Assembly: GCF_019457515.1 (NCBI RefSeq)
Contig: NZ_CP080421.1
Span: forward strand, 3,472,001 to 3,536,000
DNA from: Shewanella mesophila
Lineage (GTDB): Bacteria; Pseudomonadota; Gammaproteobacteria; Enterobacterales; Shewanellaceae
Direction of reading: 5' to 3'
DNA: 64,000 bases
Shown here: positions 17,178 to 26,200 of the stretch, piece after piece
Layout of the letters: each line of letters begins with the position of its first letter
Numbering within the stretch: the first letter of the stretch is position 1
Program-made: the position numbers and the translations under genes
Notes under the pieces: model-generated
Database searches by the model: none
Told to the model about the DNA's origin: nothing
Seen by the model: only the letters and a program-made list of their open reading frames with translations

Positions 17178-18902
17178 TCACTTTGGTTCTATCTGCTCCA
17201 CCATAAATTGCAGACTCTCATTGCCCCTAAATTCATTAATATCCAGCTTATAAGCTACCTGAGCAAACTGGATGGTGGCGTCGGGCCAGGTTTTCAGGTC
17301 GACATTAAAGGCTATCGCATCGACCATAGTCTGGCCACACTCAGTCTCCAGCACCAGTTTGAGATGACGCTCACCAACGATGCGCTGCTGCACCACCCTA
17401 AAATAGCCATCAAATACTGGCTCAGGGAAGTTCTGCCCCCAAGGACCTGCACTTCGTAACTCTCGAGCAAGATCCATGGTCATCTGATGAGGTAAAAGCT
17501 CACCATCGCTAATGATCTCTCCGGTTAACTGCTCTGATGCCAATAGCTCTCGCACCGCTTCATCATAGGCTTTGGCAAAACGGCCAAACTCACCCGCTCT
17601 AAGGGATAATCCCGCCGCCATCGCATGACCACCAAATTTGATGATCATTCCCGGATGTCTGGCATTGATCAGCTCAAGTAGGTCGCGCATATGCAAGCCT
17701 TTTATCGAGCGCGCTGAGCCTTTAATTTCGCCCTCGTTTGCCTCGGCAAAGGCGATAACGGGGCGGTGATATCTGTCTTTAATGCGTGAAGCTAAAATAC
17801 CGATCACCCCTTGGTGCCAATCGCTCTGATAGAGCGCGATTCCCCAAGGTAGGTCCGATTCATCCAGCGCTAACGCTTCTAGGCTTTTTAGTGCCTCTTG
17901 CTGCATATCAGTCTCGAGATCACGTCGCTCGGCGTTTAGACTATCGAGTTCACTGGCCATACGCCGAGCTAGCATGATGTCATCACACAATAAGGTTTCG
18001 ACGCCCAGCGCCATCTCATCTAAACGCCCTGCGGCATTCAGCCGTGGGCCAACGGCAAAGCCGAAATCAGATGCGACAATGCGTGAGGTATTGCGCTTAG
18101 CGACTTCGAGTAACGCGGTGATCCCTGGGCGGCAACGTCCTGCTCGTACCCGCTTTAAGCCCGCATCGACCAAAATCCGGTTGTTGGTATCGAGCGACAC
18201 CACATCGGCCACGGTACCTAGGGCAACAATATCGAGTAGGCTCGCTAAGTTAGGCTCAGCAATAGCTAACTGATGATACCAATCTCGCACCCTCAGTTCG
18301 GCGCGAAGCGCTGACATCAGATAGAAAGCAACCCCAACCCCTGCGATCGATTTACTGGCAAACTGACACTCGGCCTGATTAGGGTTGACGATCGCATCGG
18401 CATCGGGAATGGTTTTACCCGGTAAGTGATGATCTGTGATAACCACATCCATCCCCAGCGCTTTGGCCGCCGCGACCCCCTCAATCGATGAGATACCGTT
18501 ATCGACAGTGATCAGCAGCTGCGCCCCTTTTTGATAGGCAACAGTAACTATCTCAGGACTCAGGCCATAGCCATAATCAAAGCGGTTGGGAATGAGGTAA
18601 TCCACCTGCTGCGCGCCCATCATTCGCAGCGCTAACAGGCAGACACAGGTTGATGTCGCGCCATCGGCATCGAAATCGCCCATGATCAAGATCTTGCGGT
18701 TATTGGCTATCGCATCGGCAATGATCTTAGCGGCAACATCAAGGCCTTTCATGGTGTCGGGACGCAATAGGTTAGCCAGCGCTAACTCGCAATCGGCATC
18801 GCTACAACCACGGCTGGCATAGGCCTGTTTTAAAATGGGAGAAAGATGGGCTGGTAGATGATTATCATCGACCTTAGGACGGCGAACTATCTTATGGATC
18901 AC
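17178..18902 (-). CDS. recJ: Single-stranded-DNA-specific 5'-3' exonuclease RecJ
   Basis: 574 aa, the standard RecJ length. It degrades 5'-tailed single-stranded DNA in RecF-pathway recombination and mismatch repair. The DHH-family motifs are in order: MGDFDADG at about residues 74-81, VDNG at 133-136 and TDHH at 156-159. The DHHA1 domain follows with KFGGHAMAAGLSL, and an OB-fold region ends the chain. It is the last gene of the xerD-dsbC-recJ cluster, a conserved arrangement in gammaproteobacteria, 160 bp downstream of dsbC. A terminator lies between them, so recJ may also have its own promoter. Confidence 0.95.
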   Translation of the reverse strand: MIHKIVRRPKVDDNHLPAHLSPILKQAYASRGCSDADCELALANLLRPDTMKGLDVAAKIIADAIANNRKILIMGDFDADGATSTCVCLLALRMMGAQQVDYLIPNRFDYGYGLSPEIVTVAYQKGAQLLITVDNGISSIEGVAAAKALGMDVVITDHHLPGKTIPDADAIVNPNQAECQFASKSIAGVGVAFYLMSALRAELRVRDWYHQLAIAEPNLASLLDIVALGTVADVVSLDTNNRILVDAGLKRVRAGRCRPGITALLEVAKRNTSRIVASDFGFAVGPRLNAAGRLDEMALGVETLLCDDIMLARRMASELDSLNAERRDLETDMQQEALKSLEALALDESDLPWGIALYQSDWHQGVIGILASRIKDRYHRPVIAFAEANEGEIKGSARSIKGLHMRDLLELINARHPGMIIKFGGHAMAAGLSLRAGEFGRFAKAYDEAVRELLASEQLTGEIISDGELLPHQMTMDLARELRSAGPWGQNFPEPVFDGYFRVVQQRIVGERHLKLVLETECGQTMVDAIAFNVDLKTWPDATIQFAQVAYKLDINEFRGNESLQFMVEQIEPK

Positions 18903-19017
18903 AACAGAGACAACCTAAGAAAACAATGGCAATAGCATAACAAAGGCGGCGGCAGAACACACAGCAAAACTGGCTTTAAGAATGAGCAAAGAGGAGGGAA
19001 TCGATATTTGTGCCAAT

Positions 19018-19043
19018 AAAAAAGGTGAGCCTTCGCTCACCTT
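19018..19043 (-). terminator. Terminator after dsbC
   Basis: On the minus strand AAGGTGAGC pairs with GCTCACCTT around GAAG, followed by a T run. Confidence 0.8.
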
Positions 19044-19062
19044 CTCACTGACTCAACAAGGA

Positions 19063-19806
19063 CTATTGCGCGCGCTCTAATGCTTGGAACAGCTGCTGCG
19101 GAGGTTGATAGCCAGGGATCATAGTGCCGTCTTCTAAAATAATCGCTGGCGTACCGTTCACCCCAAGAGTTTGGCCAAGATTATACTGCTGAGCAATTTT
19201 TGCATCACAGTTTTTAGCCGAGCTAACAGACTTACCCGCTTTAGCATCGTTCATCGCTTTAAGAGGATCGGCTGCACACCATACCGCTTCCATGTCGTTA
19301 GCATTCTTTGATGGAACGCCTTGGCGAGGAAAGGCTAAATAACGCACAGTAATACCAAGGTCATTGTATTCCGCCATCTGGTTATGCAATTTACGGCAAT
19401 AACCACAGGTGATATCGGTAAATACGGTAACAACATGCTTTTCATCTTTAGCTTTATAGACCAGCATATTATTTTCAAATGGCTTAATCATCTCCATGCG
19501 AGGCCCAGCTAATGCCGCTTCGGTAAGGTTTTTCATACCATTATCGAGATCATATAAATTGCCATGAAACAACTTAGAACCATCTTGACTAATGTAAAGC
19601 ACACCACGGTTGGTTACCGCTTCATAGAGGCCAGGCACCGCAGATTGAGTCAGACTCTGTACCTCAACGCTTAAGGCATCTGATAATTTTTGTTTTAGTT
19701 GCTCGCCGTTATCAACGGCGCTATCAACGGCGCTATTCGATGCTGCAATCGCAAATGGCATTACGAGCATGGCGCATAATAGGGTAAGAGCTCGAGTAAA
19801 GTTCAT
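19063..19806 (-). CDS. dsbC: Thiol:disulfide isomerase DsbC
   Basis: 247 aa periplasmic disulfide isomerase/reductase kept reduced by DsbD. The signal peptide is cut around residue 22 (PFAIAAS). An N-terminal dimerisation domain precedes the thioredoxin fold with active site C134-G-Y-C137, and the cis-Pro loop is NGTPAI (Pro220). The structural Cys pair (C177, C200) typical of DsbC is also present. The mature N-terminus has a small duplication (NSAVDSAVD) from a 12 bp direct repeat. It sits between xerD and recJ, as in E. coli. Confidence 0.94.
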   Translation of the reverse strand: MNFTRALTLLCAMLVMPFAIAASNSAVDSAVDNGEQLKQKLSDALSVEVQSLTQSAVPGLYEAVTNRGVLYISQDGSKLFHGNLYDLDNGMKNLTEAALAGPRMEMIKPFENNMLVYKAKDEKHVVTVFTDITCGYCRKLHNQMAEYNDLGITVRYLAFPRQGVPSKNANDMEAVWCAADPLKAMNDAKAGKSVSSAKNCDAKIAQQYNLGQTLGVNGTPAIILEDGTMIPGYQPPQQLFQALERAQ

Positions 19807-19923
19807 TAGATATCCTGTACAGTATTTGGGCTACAACAATAAAACCAAACATGGTCGTGTTAATTAGACCCGACTAAGGGCTGAAAAGTTACATGCTCAA
19901 CGCATTTAAAGCAAATTATTCGC

Positions 19924-20835
19924 TTAACCTCTTGGATGATGCTGTTGATGCAGTTGTGCTAATCTCGCTTTCGCCACATGGGTATAGATTTGAGTCGTGG
20001 ATAGATCACTATGGCCTAACAGCAGCTGCACGACTCGGAGATCCGCACCATGGTTAAGCAGGTGCGTCGCAAATGCATGGCGCAAAGTATGCGGTGATAG
20101 ATGTACAGCGATGCCCGCTCGCAATGCATAGAGCTTAATCCGATGCCAAAAGGTTTGTCGGGTCATCATAGTGCCGCGTTTCGATGGGAACACAACATCA
20201 CTACTCTTACCCTTAAGTAAATCGAACCGCGCCGAGGCTAAATATTGCTCAATTTCACTAACCGCCATTTCACCTAAGGGCACTAACCGCTCTTTACTTC
20301 CTTTACCGACAATTCGCACCAGCCCCTGACGCAGACTCATCTGATCCATGGTTAAGCCGACAAGTTCTGATACCCGTAATCCGCTGGCATAAAGTAGCTC
20401 CAGCATGGCTCTATCTCGGCATTCAATAGGATCATCAATATTCGGTTCGCTAAGTAATCTATCGACATCCGCCTCACTGAGCGAATCGGGCAATTTCCTA
20501 GCAAGCTTAGGCTGTTTAATCATGACTACAGGATCGACATCGATAAGCTTTTTAGCCACAAGGTGCTTATAAAAGGCCCGCAGACTGCTGATCAACCGAG
20601 CACTGCTGGTTTTAGCAAATCCTTGTTCAAATCGTGCGCTAAGATAATCTCGAATTAATTCCTGACCAACATCAAGCAGCTGCCGATGCTGTTTCTGCAC
20701 AAACTTATCGAAATGACAAAGATCGCTGCGATAAGCTTGCAGGGTATTGTCGCTTAATCCTTTTCGTGACCATAAATCGTCGAGAAATGGCTCAATTAAA
20801 GGATCGGCTTGGTAGGGCCGCTGAGATTCAGTCAC
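19924..20835 (-). CDS. xerD: Site-specific tyrosine recombinase XerD
   Basis: 303 aa. With XerC it resolves chromosome dimers at dif, activated by FtsK. All catalytic residues are visible: Arg154 (SGLRVSE), Lys178 (VGKGSK), His249-x-x-Arg252 (HTLRHAF), His275 (LLGHSD) and the nucleophile Tyr284 (TQIYTHV). The N-terminal SAM-like core-binding domain is complete. It is the first gene of the xerD-dsbC-recJ cluster. This intact recombinase contrasts with the degraded integron integrase at 16.4-17.0 kb. Confidence 0.95.
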   Translation of the reverse strand: MTESQRPYQADPLIEPFLDDLWSRKGLSDNTLQAYRSDLCHFDKFVQKQHRQLLDVGQELIRDYLSARFEQGFAKTSSARLISSLRAFYKHLVAKKLIDVDPVVMIKQPKLARKLPDSLSEADVDRLLSEPNIDDPIECRDRAMLELLYASGLRVSELVGLTMDQMSLRQGLVRIVGKGSKERLVPLGEMAVSEIEQYLASARFDLLKGKSSDVVFPSKRGTMMTRQTFWHRIKLYALRAGIAVHLSPHTLRHAFATHLLNHGADLRVVQLLLGHSDLSTTQIYTHVAKARLAQLHQQHHPRG

Positions 20836-20848
20836 TTTGACTCCAGAT

Positions 20849-20885
20849 AAAAAAACGGTGCTAACTCAGAGGAATTAACACCGTT
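20849..20885 (-). terminator. Terminator of brnQ
   Basis: On the minus strand AACGGTG..TAA pairs with TTA..CACCGTT, followed by seven T. Confidence 0.8.
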
Positions 20886-20911
20886 AGTTTACGCGACGAT
20901 TAGTCACTATA

Positions 20912-22243
20912 TCAATTAAGAACCGCTTCAGCCTTAGGGCCTTTAACCATCAAACAGATAAAGATAGTGAATGCCGTTGGCAGTAACCATGCCATTCCCT
21001 CAGCATGCAGTGGCATATTTTGAAATGCACTCATATCTAATCCAGCCGCTTTCATGCCATCGATAAGCCCAAAGAGCAGCGCCACGCTTAGCACCACGCG
21101 GTGAGCAAGAGCGGGTCTAGAAAAATACTCGGTCAGATAGGTCACCGCCACAAGAGCGATCGCAACAGGGTAGACGGTCACTAGCACTGGAATACTGATA
21201 TTGATCAACTGAGCTAATCCAACATTGGCGACAACAGCGCAGGCTAAGCTCATCACGACCGCTAATAAGCGATATGAAAGTGTCGGCATCAACTCGTTAA
21301 AGTACTCGGCACATGCAGACACCAATCCCACCACAGTGGTCAAACAGGCCAATGTGACCACCATGGCTAAGAGTAACTGACCAAGATCACCAAAATGCAT
21401 GTTGACATAGTTAGTGAGGATGATTCCGCCATTATCGGCCCCGGCAGCCAAATCGCCAGCACTCGCACCTAAGTAGAACAGTGAGATATACACGAAAGCC
21501 AAACCAGCAGCGGCAATTAAGGCAGCCCTCACCAAATATTTGGTCTGTTCTTTCGGTGAGTCGATACCCTTTTTACGTAAAATATCGATAATCAACATGC
21601 CAAAGATCAATGACGCCAAGGTATCCATGGTGTTGTAGCCCTCTAGAATACCTTTGGTGAGAGGGTTAGATTGATATTCACCGACGGCGAGGCCCACATC
21701 CGAACCCGGCAAAACCAGCACAGAAACAGCAAGGCCAACCAGCAGTAAAATCATGATAGGGGTTAAGATTTTGCCTACGCTATCGAGTAACTTACCTGGA
21801 AAAAGTGATAACACCATGGCAAGCCCAAAAAAGATGATGGTATACAGTAACTGTGAGCTATTGAGCACAATCCCAGCCAGCTCAAAAGTCGAACTACTAT
21901 CGGCAATAAACGGCTTGTAACCCATCTCATAAGCAACTAAGCCAGCACGCGGCGCAGCAAAAGCAGGGCCAATAATAATATAGATTGAGATAGCAAACAG
22001 TGTGGCAGCAAACGCAGGCAATAATCCCATCACCTTACCGTTAGCCTTTGCAACGGCAATCAAGGTGATCAGCGGCAATGTCACCGCTGTGAGCAAGAAT
22101 CCAAGCATCGCCAGTGACATATTTTCACCCGCTAAAAAACCCGCTAACGGTGGAAAGATAAGGTTCCCAGCGCCTAAGAAAAAGGCAAAGGTCATAAAGC
22201 CTAAACCTAATGTATCGGTGAAACTCATTTTACTCTTCTGCAC
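20912..22243 (-). CDS. brnQ: Branched-chain amino acid:cation symporter BrnQ
   Basis: 443 aa inner-membrane carrier (LIVCS family) for leucine, isoleucine and valine uptake. About twelve hydrophobic segments are seen. The N-terminal family signature GFMTFAFFLGAGNLIFPP is at residues 15-32, and the internal YNTMDTLASLIFG segment also matches. Length is normal. Monocistronic with its own terminator before xerD, and a long upstream spacer. Confidence 0.92.
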   Translation of the reverse strand: MQKSKMSFTDTLGLGFMTFAFFLGAGNLIFPPLAGFLAGENMSLAMLGFLLTAVTLPLITLIAVAKANGKVMGLLPAFAATLFAISIYIIIGPAFAAPRAGLVAYEMGYKPFIADSSSTFELAGIVLNSSQLLYTIIFFGLAMVLSLFPGKLLDSVGKILTPIMILLLVGLAVSVLVLPGSDVGLAVGEYQSNPLTKGILEGYNTMDTLASLIFGMLIIDILRKKGIDSPKEQTKYLVRAALIAAAGLAFVYISLFYLGASAGDLAAGADNGGIILTNYVNMHFGDLGQLLLAMVVTLACLTTVVGLVSACAEYFNELMPTLSYRLLAVVMSLACAVVANVGLAQLINISIPVLVTVYPVAIALVAVTYLTEYFSRPALAHRVVLSVALLFGLIDGMKAAGLDMSAFQNMPLHAEGMAWLLPTAFTIFICLMVKGPKAEAVLN

Positions 22244-22692
22244 ACAACGCCTCGTTAATCTGCTTTTATATTTATCTCAATAGCTTGCAAGCGTAAAACC
22301 AACACCGCTCCCAAGCTTATTAATATGTAAAGATAGAATTACACTATTCGATGGTAAATCTAGCCAGCGCATGACTAATTTTTGAACTACAGCAGGATTA
22401 ACTAACGCTAAAAATGCATTCAAACTGGTTTACCTCTACCAATTTGGCCCTTCAAGCGCCAAACCGAGGCCATACTATTAACAAAAACATTTCAAATTAA
22501 CAAGCAAACCACAGGCAGGAACAGCAATTAACACCAATAATTTAACAACCCACCTACACTCAGATTGCACCTTTCACATCTAACGCTCATTTCCGAGTGT
22601 AGATCATGCTGTACCCCTGACCACTTCAGCCTTTTTACTCTAGATGCGATATCGTACAATGACGCCTCAATCTCACATAGCCAGTTAACGCC
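22244..22692. other. Divergent spacer between brnQ and trmN6
   Basis: AT-rich, about 450 bp. I see no further gene and no clear operator. It must contain both promoters. Confidence 0.4.
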
Positions 22693-23403
22693 ATGCCCTT
22701 TAGCTTTAAACAGTTTCATATCGACGATAGCCATTGCGGCATGCCAGTCAGTACAGACGGTGTTCTTTTAGGAGCGTGGGCTCCTCTGCCCGATGCAGAG
22801 AGCATCCTTGATATTGGTGCTGGAAGTGGATTACTTTCTTTGATGGCAGCCCAGCGCTCTGCTGCTAAGGTCACCGCTATCGAAATTGATACTCACGCTG
22901 CAATGGATTGTCTGTATAACATCAACCAGAGCCCATGGCGTGATCGTATTGCGCTCACAACCCAATGTGTCACCCAATGGCTGAAGACAGCTAGCGAGCA
23001 GTATGACCATATTATCTGCAATCCGCCCTATTTCGATAATGGCCCACAATCTAACGATCAACGCCGCGCGCAAGCACGGCATACCGACAGTTTGAGCTTC
23101 AAGATGCTGCTAAGCACAATAAAACGACTCCTTAGCCAAGATGGCAAGGCAAGCCTTATTCTACCGCAGCCCAGTTTATCGCGATTTGTATCATTGCTTG
23201 ACGATTATGGGCTGACACTCGTAGAACAGGTCGATGTAACGAGCGTGGAGGGAAAACCACCACAGCGTCACTTACTCTTGCTCAGCCACCGCCCGGCGCA
23301 GCCTAGCCAGGTTAAAGTTAGCCAGCTAACCATAAGAACGCGCTTTGGCGAGTACACCCAAGAGATGATTGAACTCACTCGGGCGTTCTACCTAAAGATG
23401 TGA
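22693..23403 (+). CDS. trmN6: tRNA1(Val) (adenine37-N6)-methyltransferase
   Basis: 236 aa class I SAM-dependent methyltransferase that makes m6A37 in tRNA1(Val) (E. coli YfiC/TrmN6). The SAM-binding motif ILDIGAGSGLLSL is at about residues 37-49, and the amino-methyltransferase motif IICNPPYFDNG at about 111-121. The short CGMPVSTDGVLLGAW segment near residues 14-28 is typical of the family. It is followed by srmB after about 107 bp, a neighbour pairing also seen in E. coli. Confidence 0.92.
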   Translation: MPFSFKQFHIDDSHCGMPVSTDGVLLGAWAPLPDAESILDIGAGSGLLSLMAAQRSAAKVTAIEIDTHAAMDCLYNINQSPWRDRIALTTQCVTQWLKTASEQYDHIICNPPYFDNGPQSNDQRRAQARHTDSLSFKMLLSTIKRLLSQDGKASLILPQPSLSRFVSLLDDYGLTLVEQVDVTSVEGKPPQRHLLLLSHRPAQPSQVKVSQLTIRTRFGEYTQEMIELTRAFYLKM

Positions 23404-23510
23404 CCGCGATTGAGCCAAAGGTAGGATCCGTTATATCTCCCTTGGGAATCTCGCACTTTGCCCTAATTTGAGTGTATAATGCCGCGCTATTATTCATTGA
23501 GACGCTGCGC

Positions 23511-24743
23511 ATGCAATTTGAAGATTTCCATCTTGACGAGACCTTACTAAGGTCACTCAAGGCGATGGGCCATAATACGCCCACCACAATCCAGCAACAG
23601 ACCATCCCACTTGGGCTTGAGCAACAAGATATTTTGGCTCGTGCACCTACAGGAACAGGGAAAACTGCAAGCTTTTTGTTGCCTGCGCTGCAACACTTAA
23701 TCGACTTCCCTCGCCGCTTTTCAGGCCAAGCCCGGGTGTTGATCTTAACCCCAACCCGCGAACTTGCCAGCCAAGTGCATCGGTATGCCTCGCACCTTGC
23801 CACCGACTTAGATCTTGATATCGCCATTATTACGGGTGGTGTCCCCTATGCGCCGCAAGAAAAAGCCTTGAGTGGCAATGTCGATATTCTAGTTGCAACC
23901 CCGGGTCGCTTGATGGAGTACTTGGATAAGGGCCAATTTGACGCGCAAGAAGTCGAGATATTAGTTATCGATGAAGCCGACCGCATGCTTGATATGGGCT
24001 TCACCTCTATCGTGCAAGCTATCGCTATCGAAGCCCAAGGCCGTAAGCAGAATATGCTCTTCTCGGCGACGCTGGAAGGTGGTGGTGTCAGTCGTTTTGC
24101 ACAAGAGCTGCTTACAAACCCTGTGACTATTGAGACTAAACCGCCTCGCAGCGAGAAAGCCAAAGTTCACCAATGGATCCATTTAGCCGACGATAAAGAC
24201 CACAAGTTTGCACTACTTTGCAGTATCTTAAATCGTGAAGATGTGACCCGCGCCATCGTGTTTGTAAAAACCCGTGAAGTGGTTGCTAGCCTCGAAGGCC
24301 AACTAAAGCGTGTTGGCATTGACTGCGCCTTTATGCGCGGAGATATGGAACAAAAAGCACGTTTTCAAGCCTTAGGTCGATTCACCAAAGGCGAAGTTAA
24401 TGTGCTGCTAGCGACAGATGTTGCAGCCAGAGGAATTGACGTCGACGATATTAGTCACGTGATTAACTTCGATATGCCTCGTAGCGCCGACACCTATGTT
24501 CACCGTATCGGTCGTACCGCTAGAGCGGGAAACAAAGGAACTGCTATCTCGTTAGCCGAAGCCCATGATATGCGCATCGTCGCAAAAATTGAGCGCTATA
24601 TTGAGCAACCTTTAAAACGCCGAATTATCGAAGAGTTACGTCCTAAGCATAAAGAAGCGCGCCCACCATCAAAGAAAAAAGTCAAAGCGGGCGACGCTAA
24701 AAAGGTCAGCAAGAAATACAAAGCGAGCAAAAAGAAGAAATAA
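23511..24743 (+). CDS. srmB: DEAD-box RNA helicase SrmB
   Basis: 410 aa from the ATG at 23511 (the frame is open upstream, but MQFEDFHLDETLL is the usual SrmB start). It assists early assembly of the 50S ribosomal subunit. Helicase motifs are complete: Q motif (PTTIQQQTIP), Walker A (APTGTGKT), PTRELA, the DEAD box (VIDEADRML), SAT, and HRIGRTARAG. The C-terminal tail is short and Lys-rich (KKVSKKYKASKKKK), suited to RNA contact. A strong terminator ends the gene. Confidence 0.93.
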   Translation: MQFEDFHLDETLLRSLKAMGHNTPTTIQQQTIPLGLEQQDILARAPTGTGKTASFLLPALQHLIDFPRRFSGQARVLILTPTRELASQVHRYASHLATDLDLDIAIITGGVPYAPQEKALSGNVDILVATPGRLMEYLDKGQFDAQEVEILVIDEADRMLDMGFTSIVQAIAIEAQGRKQNMLFSATLEGGGVSRFAQELLTNPVTIETKPPRSEKAKVHQWIHLADDKDHKFALLCSILNREDVTRAIVFVKTREVVASLEGQLKRVGIDCAFMRGDMEQKARFQALGRFTKGEVNVLLATDVAARGIDVDDISHVINFDMPRSADTYVHRIGRTARAGNKGTAISLAEAHDMRIVAKIERYIEQPLKRRIIEELRPKHKEARPPSKKKVKAGDAKKVSKKYKASKKKK

Positions 24744-24769
24744 CCGAGTAGATCTTATTTCACTCAACA

Positions 24770-24798
24770 AAAAGCGCCTCTCAATAGGCGCTTTTTTG
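24770..24798 (+). terminator. Terminator of srmB
   Basis: AAAAAGCGCCT pairs with AGGCGCTTTTT around six bases, with a T run. Confidence 0.9.
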
Positions 24799-24976
24799 TG
24801 GCTAACTTTCACCGATAAAACCTAAGTTCAGACTGAGTAACTTAGGCTTGCTTGAATATCAATATGTTAAGGAGAACGAATATCACTCAGTTTGAAACAT
24901 TTATTTTACAAAAAGACTTTTGACCCTAGGCAAGACTCTGGTAATTTATAGAGCAAGCAGCTCAGCATGGAATAGC

Positions 24977-26200
24977 ATGAAATCAATGATAAAAAAAATT
25001 ATACGTAGAGTTCTTCCTCCTTGTCTCATCTTGATCGTTTTTGGTGGTCTAGCCGGATTACTAATGAGCACTCAAGAAGCACCTGAACAGAAAGAAGATG
25101 AGATTCCAGTCCCCATCGTTGACGTTATCTCTGTGACTCAAGAAACAGCATCACTGAACCTCCCCTCTTATGGTGTGGTAACGCCAAAGAACAAGACCCA
25201 ATTAGTGACTGAAGTTCAGGGACGTATGTTAGCTATCTCTGAGAAATTCGTCGCCGGTGGTATTGTGAAGCGAGGCGATAAACTCGCAGAAATTGAGCCT
25301 TCAGACTATCAAGCCGATCTCATGCAAGCTCAAGCCACTCTGGCACAAGCAAAAGCTCTGCTAGATGAAGAGATTGCTCGCGGTGAAGTCGCTAAAAATG
25401 ATTGGGACGGCTATGACAGCGGTCCAGCTCCCGAACTTGGGTTACGTGTCCCACAATTGAAAAAAGAACAAGCCAATGTCAAGTTTGCCGAAGCGGCACT
25501 TGCCCGTGCACAGCGTAATCTTGAGCGAACCATTATTCGCGCGCCATTCGACGGTATCATCAAGGCTAGAAATGTCGATCTTGGTCAATATGTTACCCTC
25601 GGCACCAATCTTGGCGAACTGTATGATACTCGTATAGCCGAGATACGTTTGCCTCTTGCCAACAACGAATTAGCTTATCTTGAGTCAATCGATAACCCTG
25701 ACACTGAAGTCACCCTGAGCGCCGAACTTGCCGAGCGAACCGTCACTTGGGTCGGTAAAATAGTCCGCAGTGAGGGGGTCATCGATGCCGAGAATCGCAT
25801 GGTGTATCTGGTCGCAGAGATCAAAGACCCCTACCTCAGAGAGCAGAAGCTGCCAGGACAACTCCCCCTTAAATACGGCAGTTTTGTCAGTGCGGTGATC
25901 AAAGGGCGTACCGTCGATGGTATCGTTAAATTACCTCGCTACATAGTTCGGGGAAATCAGGTTGCAGTGGTCCGAAATGACAACACTCTCGAGATGCGTG
26001 AAGTCAACGTGGTGCGCACAGATATCGAAAGCGTCTATATCAAAGATAGCCTTGCCGATGGCGAACGTGTTTCTCTGACCAACATCAATAATATGAGCAC
26101 GGGTCAGTTGGTTAAAGTGATTGGAGAGCAAGATAACTCTAACACTGATACCGATGAGAGTAAGCCGGAGAGTACCCTAGTTGCTGCGGGTGAATTGTAA
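24977..26200 (+). CDS. RND efflux periplasmic adaptor (membrane fusion protein)
   Basis: 407 aa from ATG 24977; the frame is open to a TTG at 24920, but ATG 24977 has GGAA nearby and places the membrane anchor (LPPCLILIVFGGLAGLLMS) at the N-terminus. A lipoyl/barrel-sandwich region and coiled hairpin follow (QAQATLAQAKALLDEEIARG; AEAALARAQRNLERTIIRAP), with the family's FDGIIKARNVDLGQYVTLG. The tail is acidic. The stop codon overlaps the ATG of the pump gene (TAATG), so the two are translationally coupled. Substrate unknown. Confidence 0.88.
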   Translation: MKSMIKKIIRRVLPPCLILIVFGGLAGLLMSTQEAPEQKEDEIPVPIVDVISVTQETASLNLPSYGVVTPKNKTQLVTEVQGRMLAISEKFVAGGIVKRGDKLAEIEPSDYQADLMQAQATLAQAKALLDEEIARGEVAKNDWDGYDSGPAPELGLRVPQLKKEQANVKFAEAALARAQRNLERTIIRAPFDGIIKARNVDLGQYVTLGTNLGELYDTRIAEIRLPLANNELAYLESIDNPDTEVTLSAELAERTVTWVGKIVRSEGVIDAENRMVYLVAEIKDPYLREQKLPGQLPLKYGSFVSAVIKGRTVDGIVKLPRYIVRGNQVAVVRNDNTLEMREVNVVRTDIESVYIKDSLADGERVSLTNINNMSTGQLVKVIGEQDNSNTDTDESKPESTLVAAGEL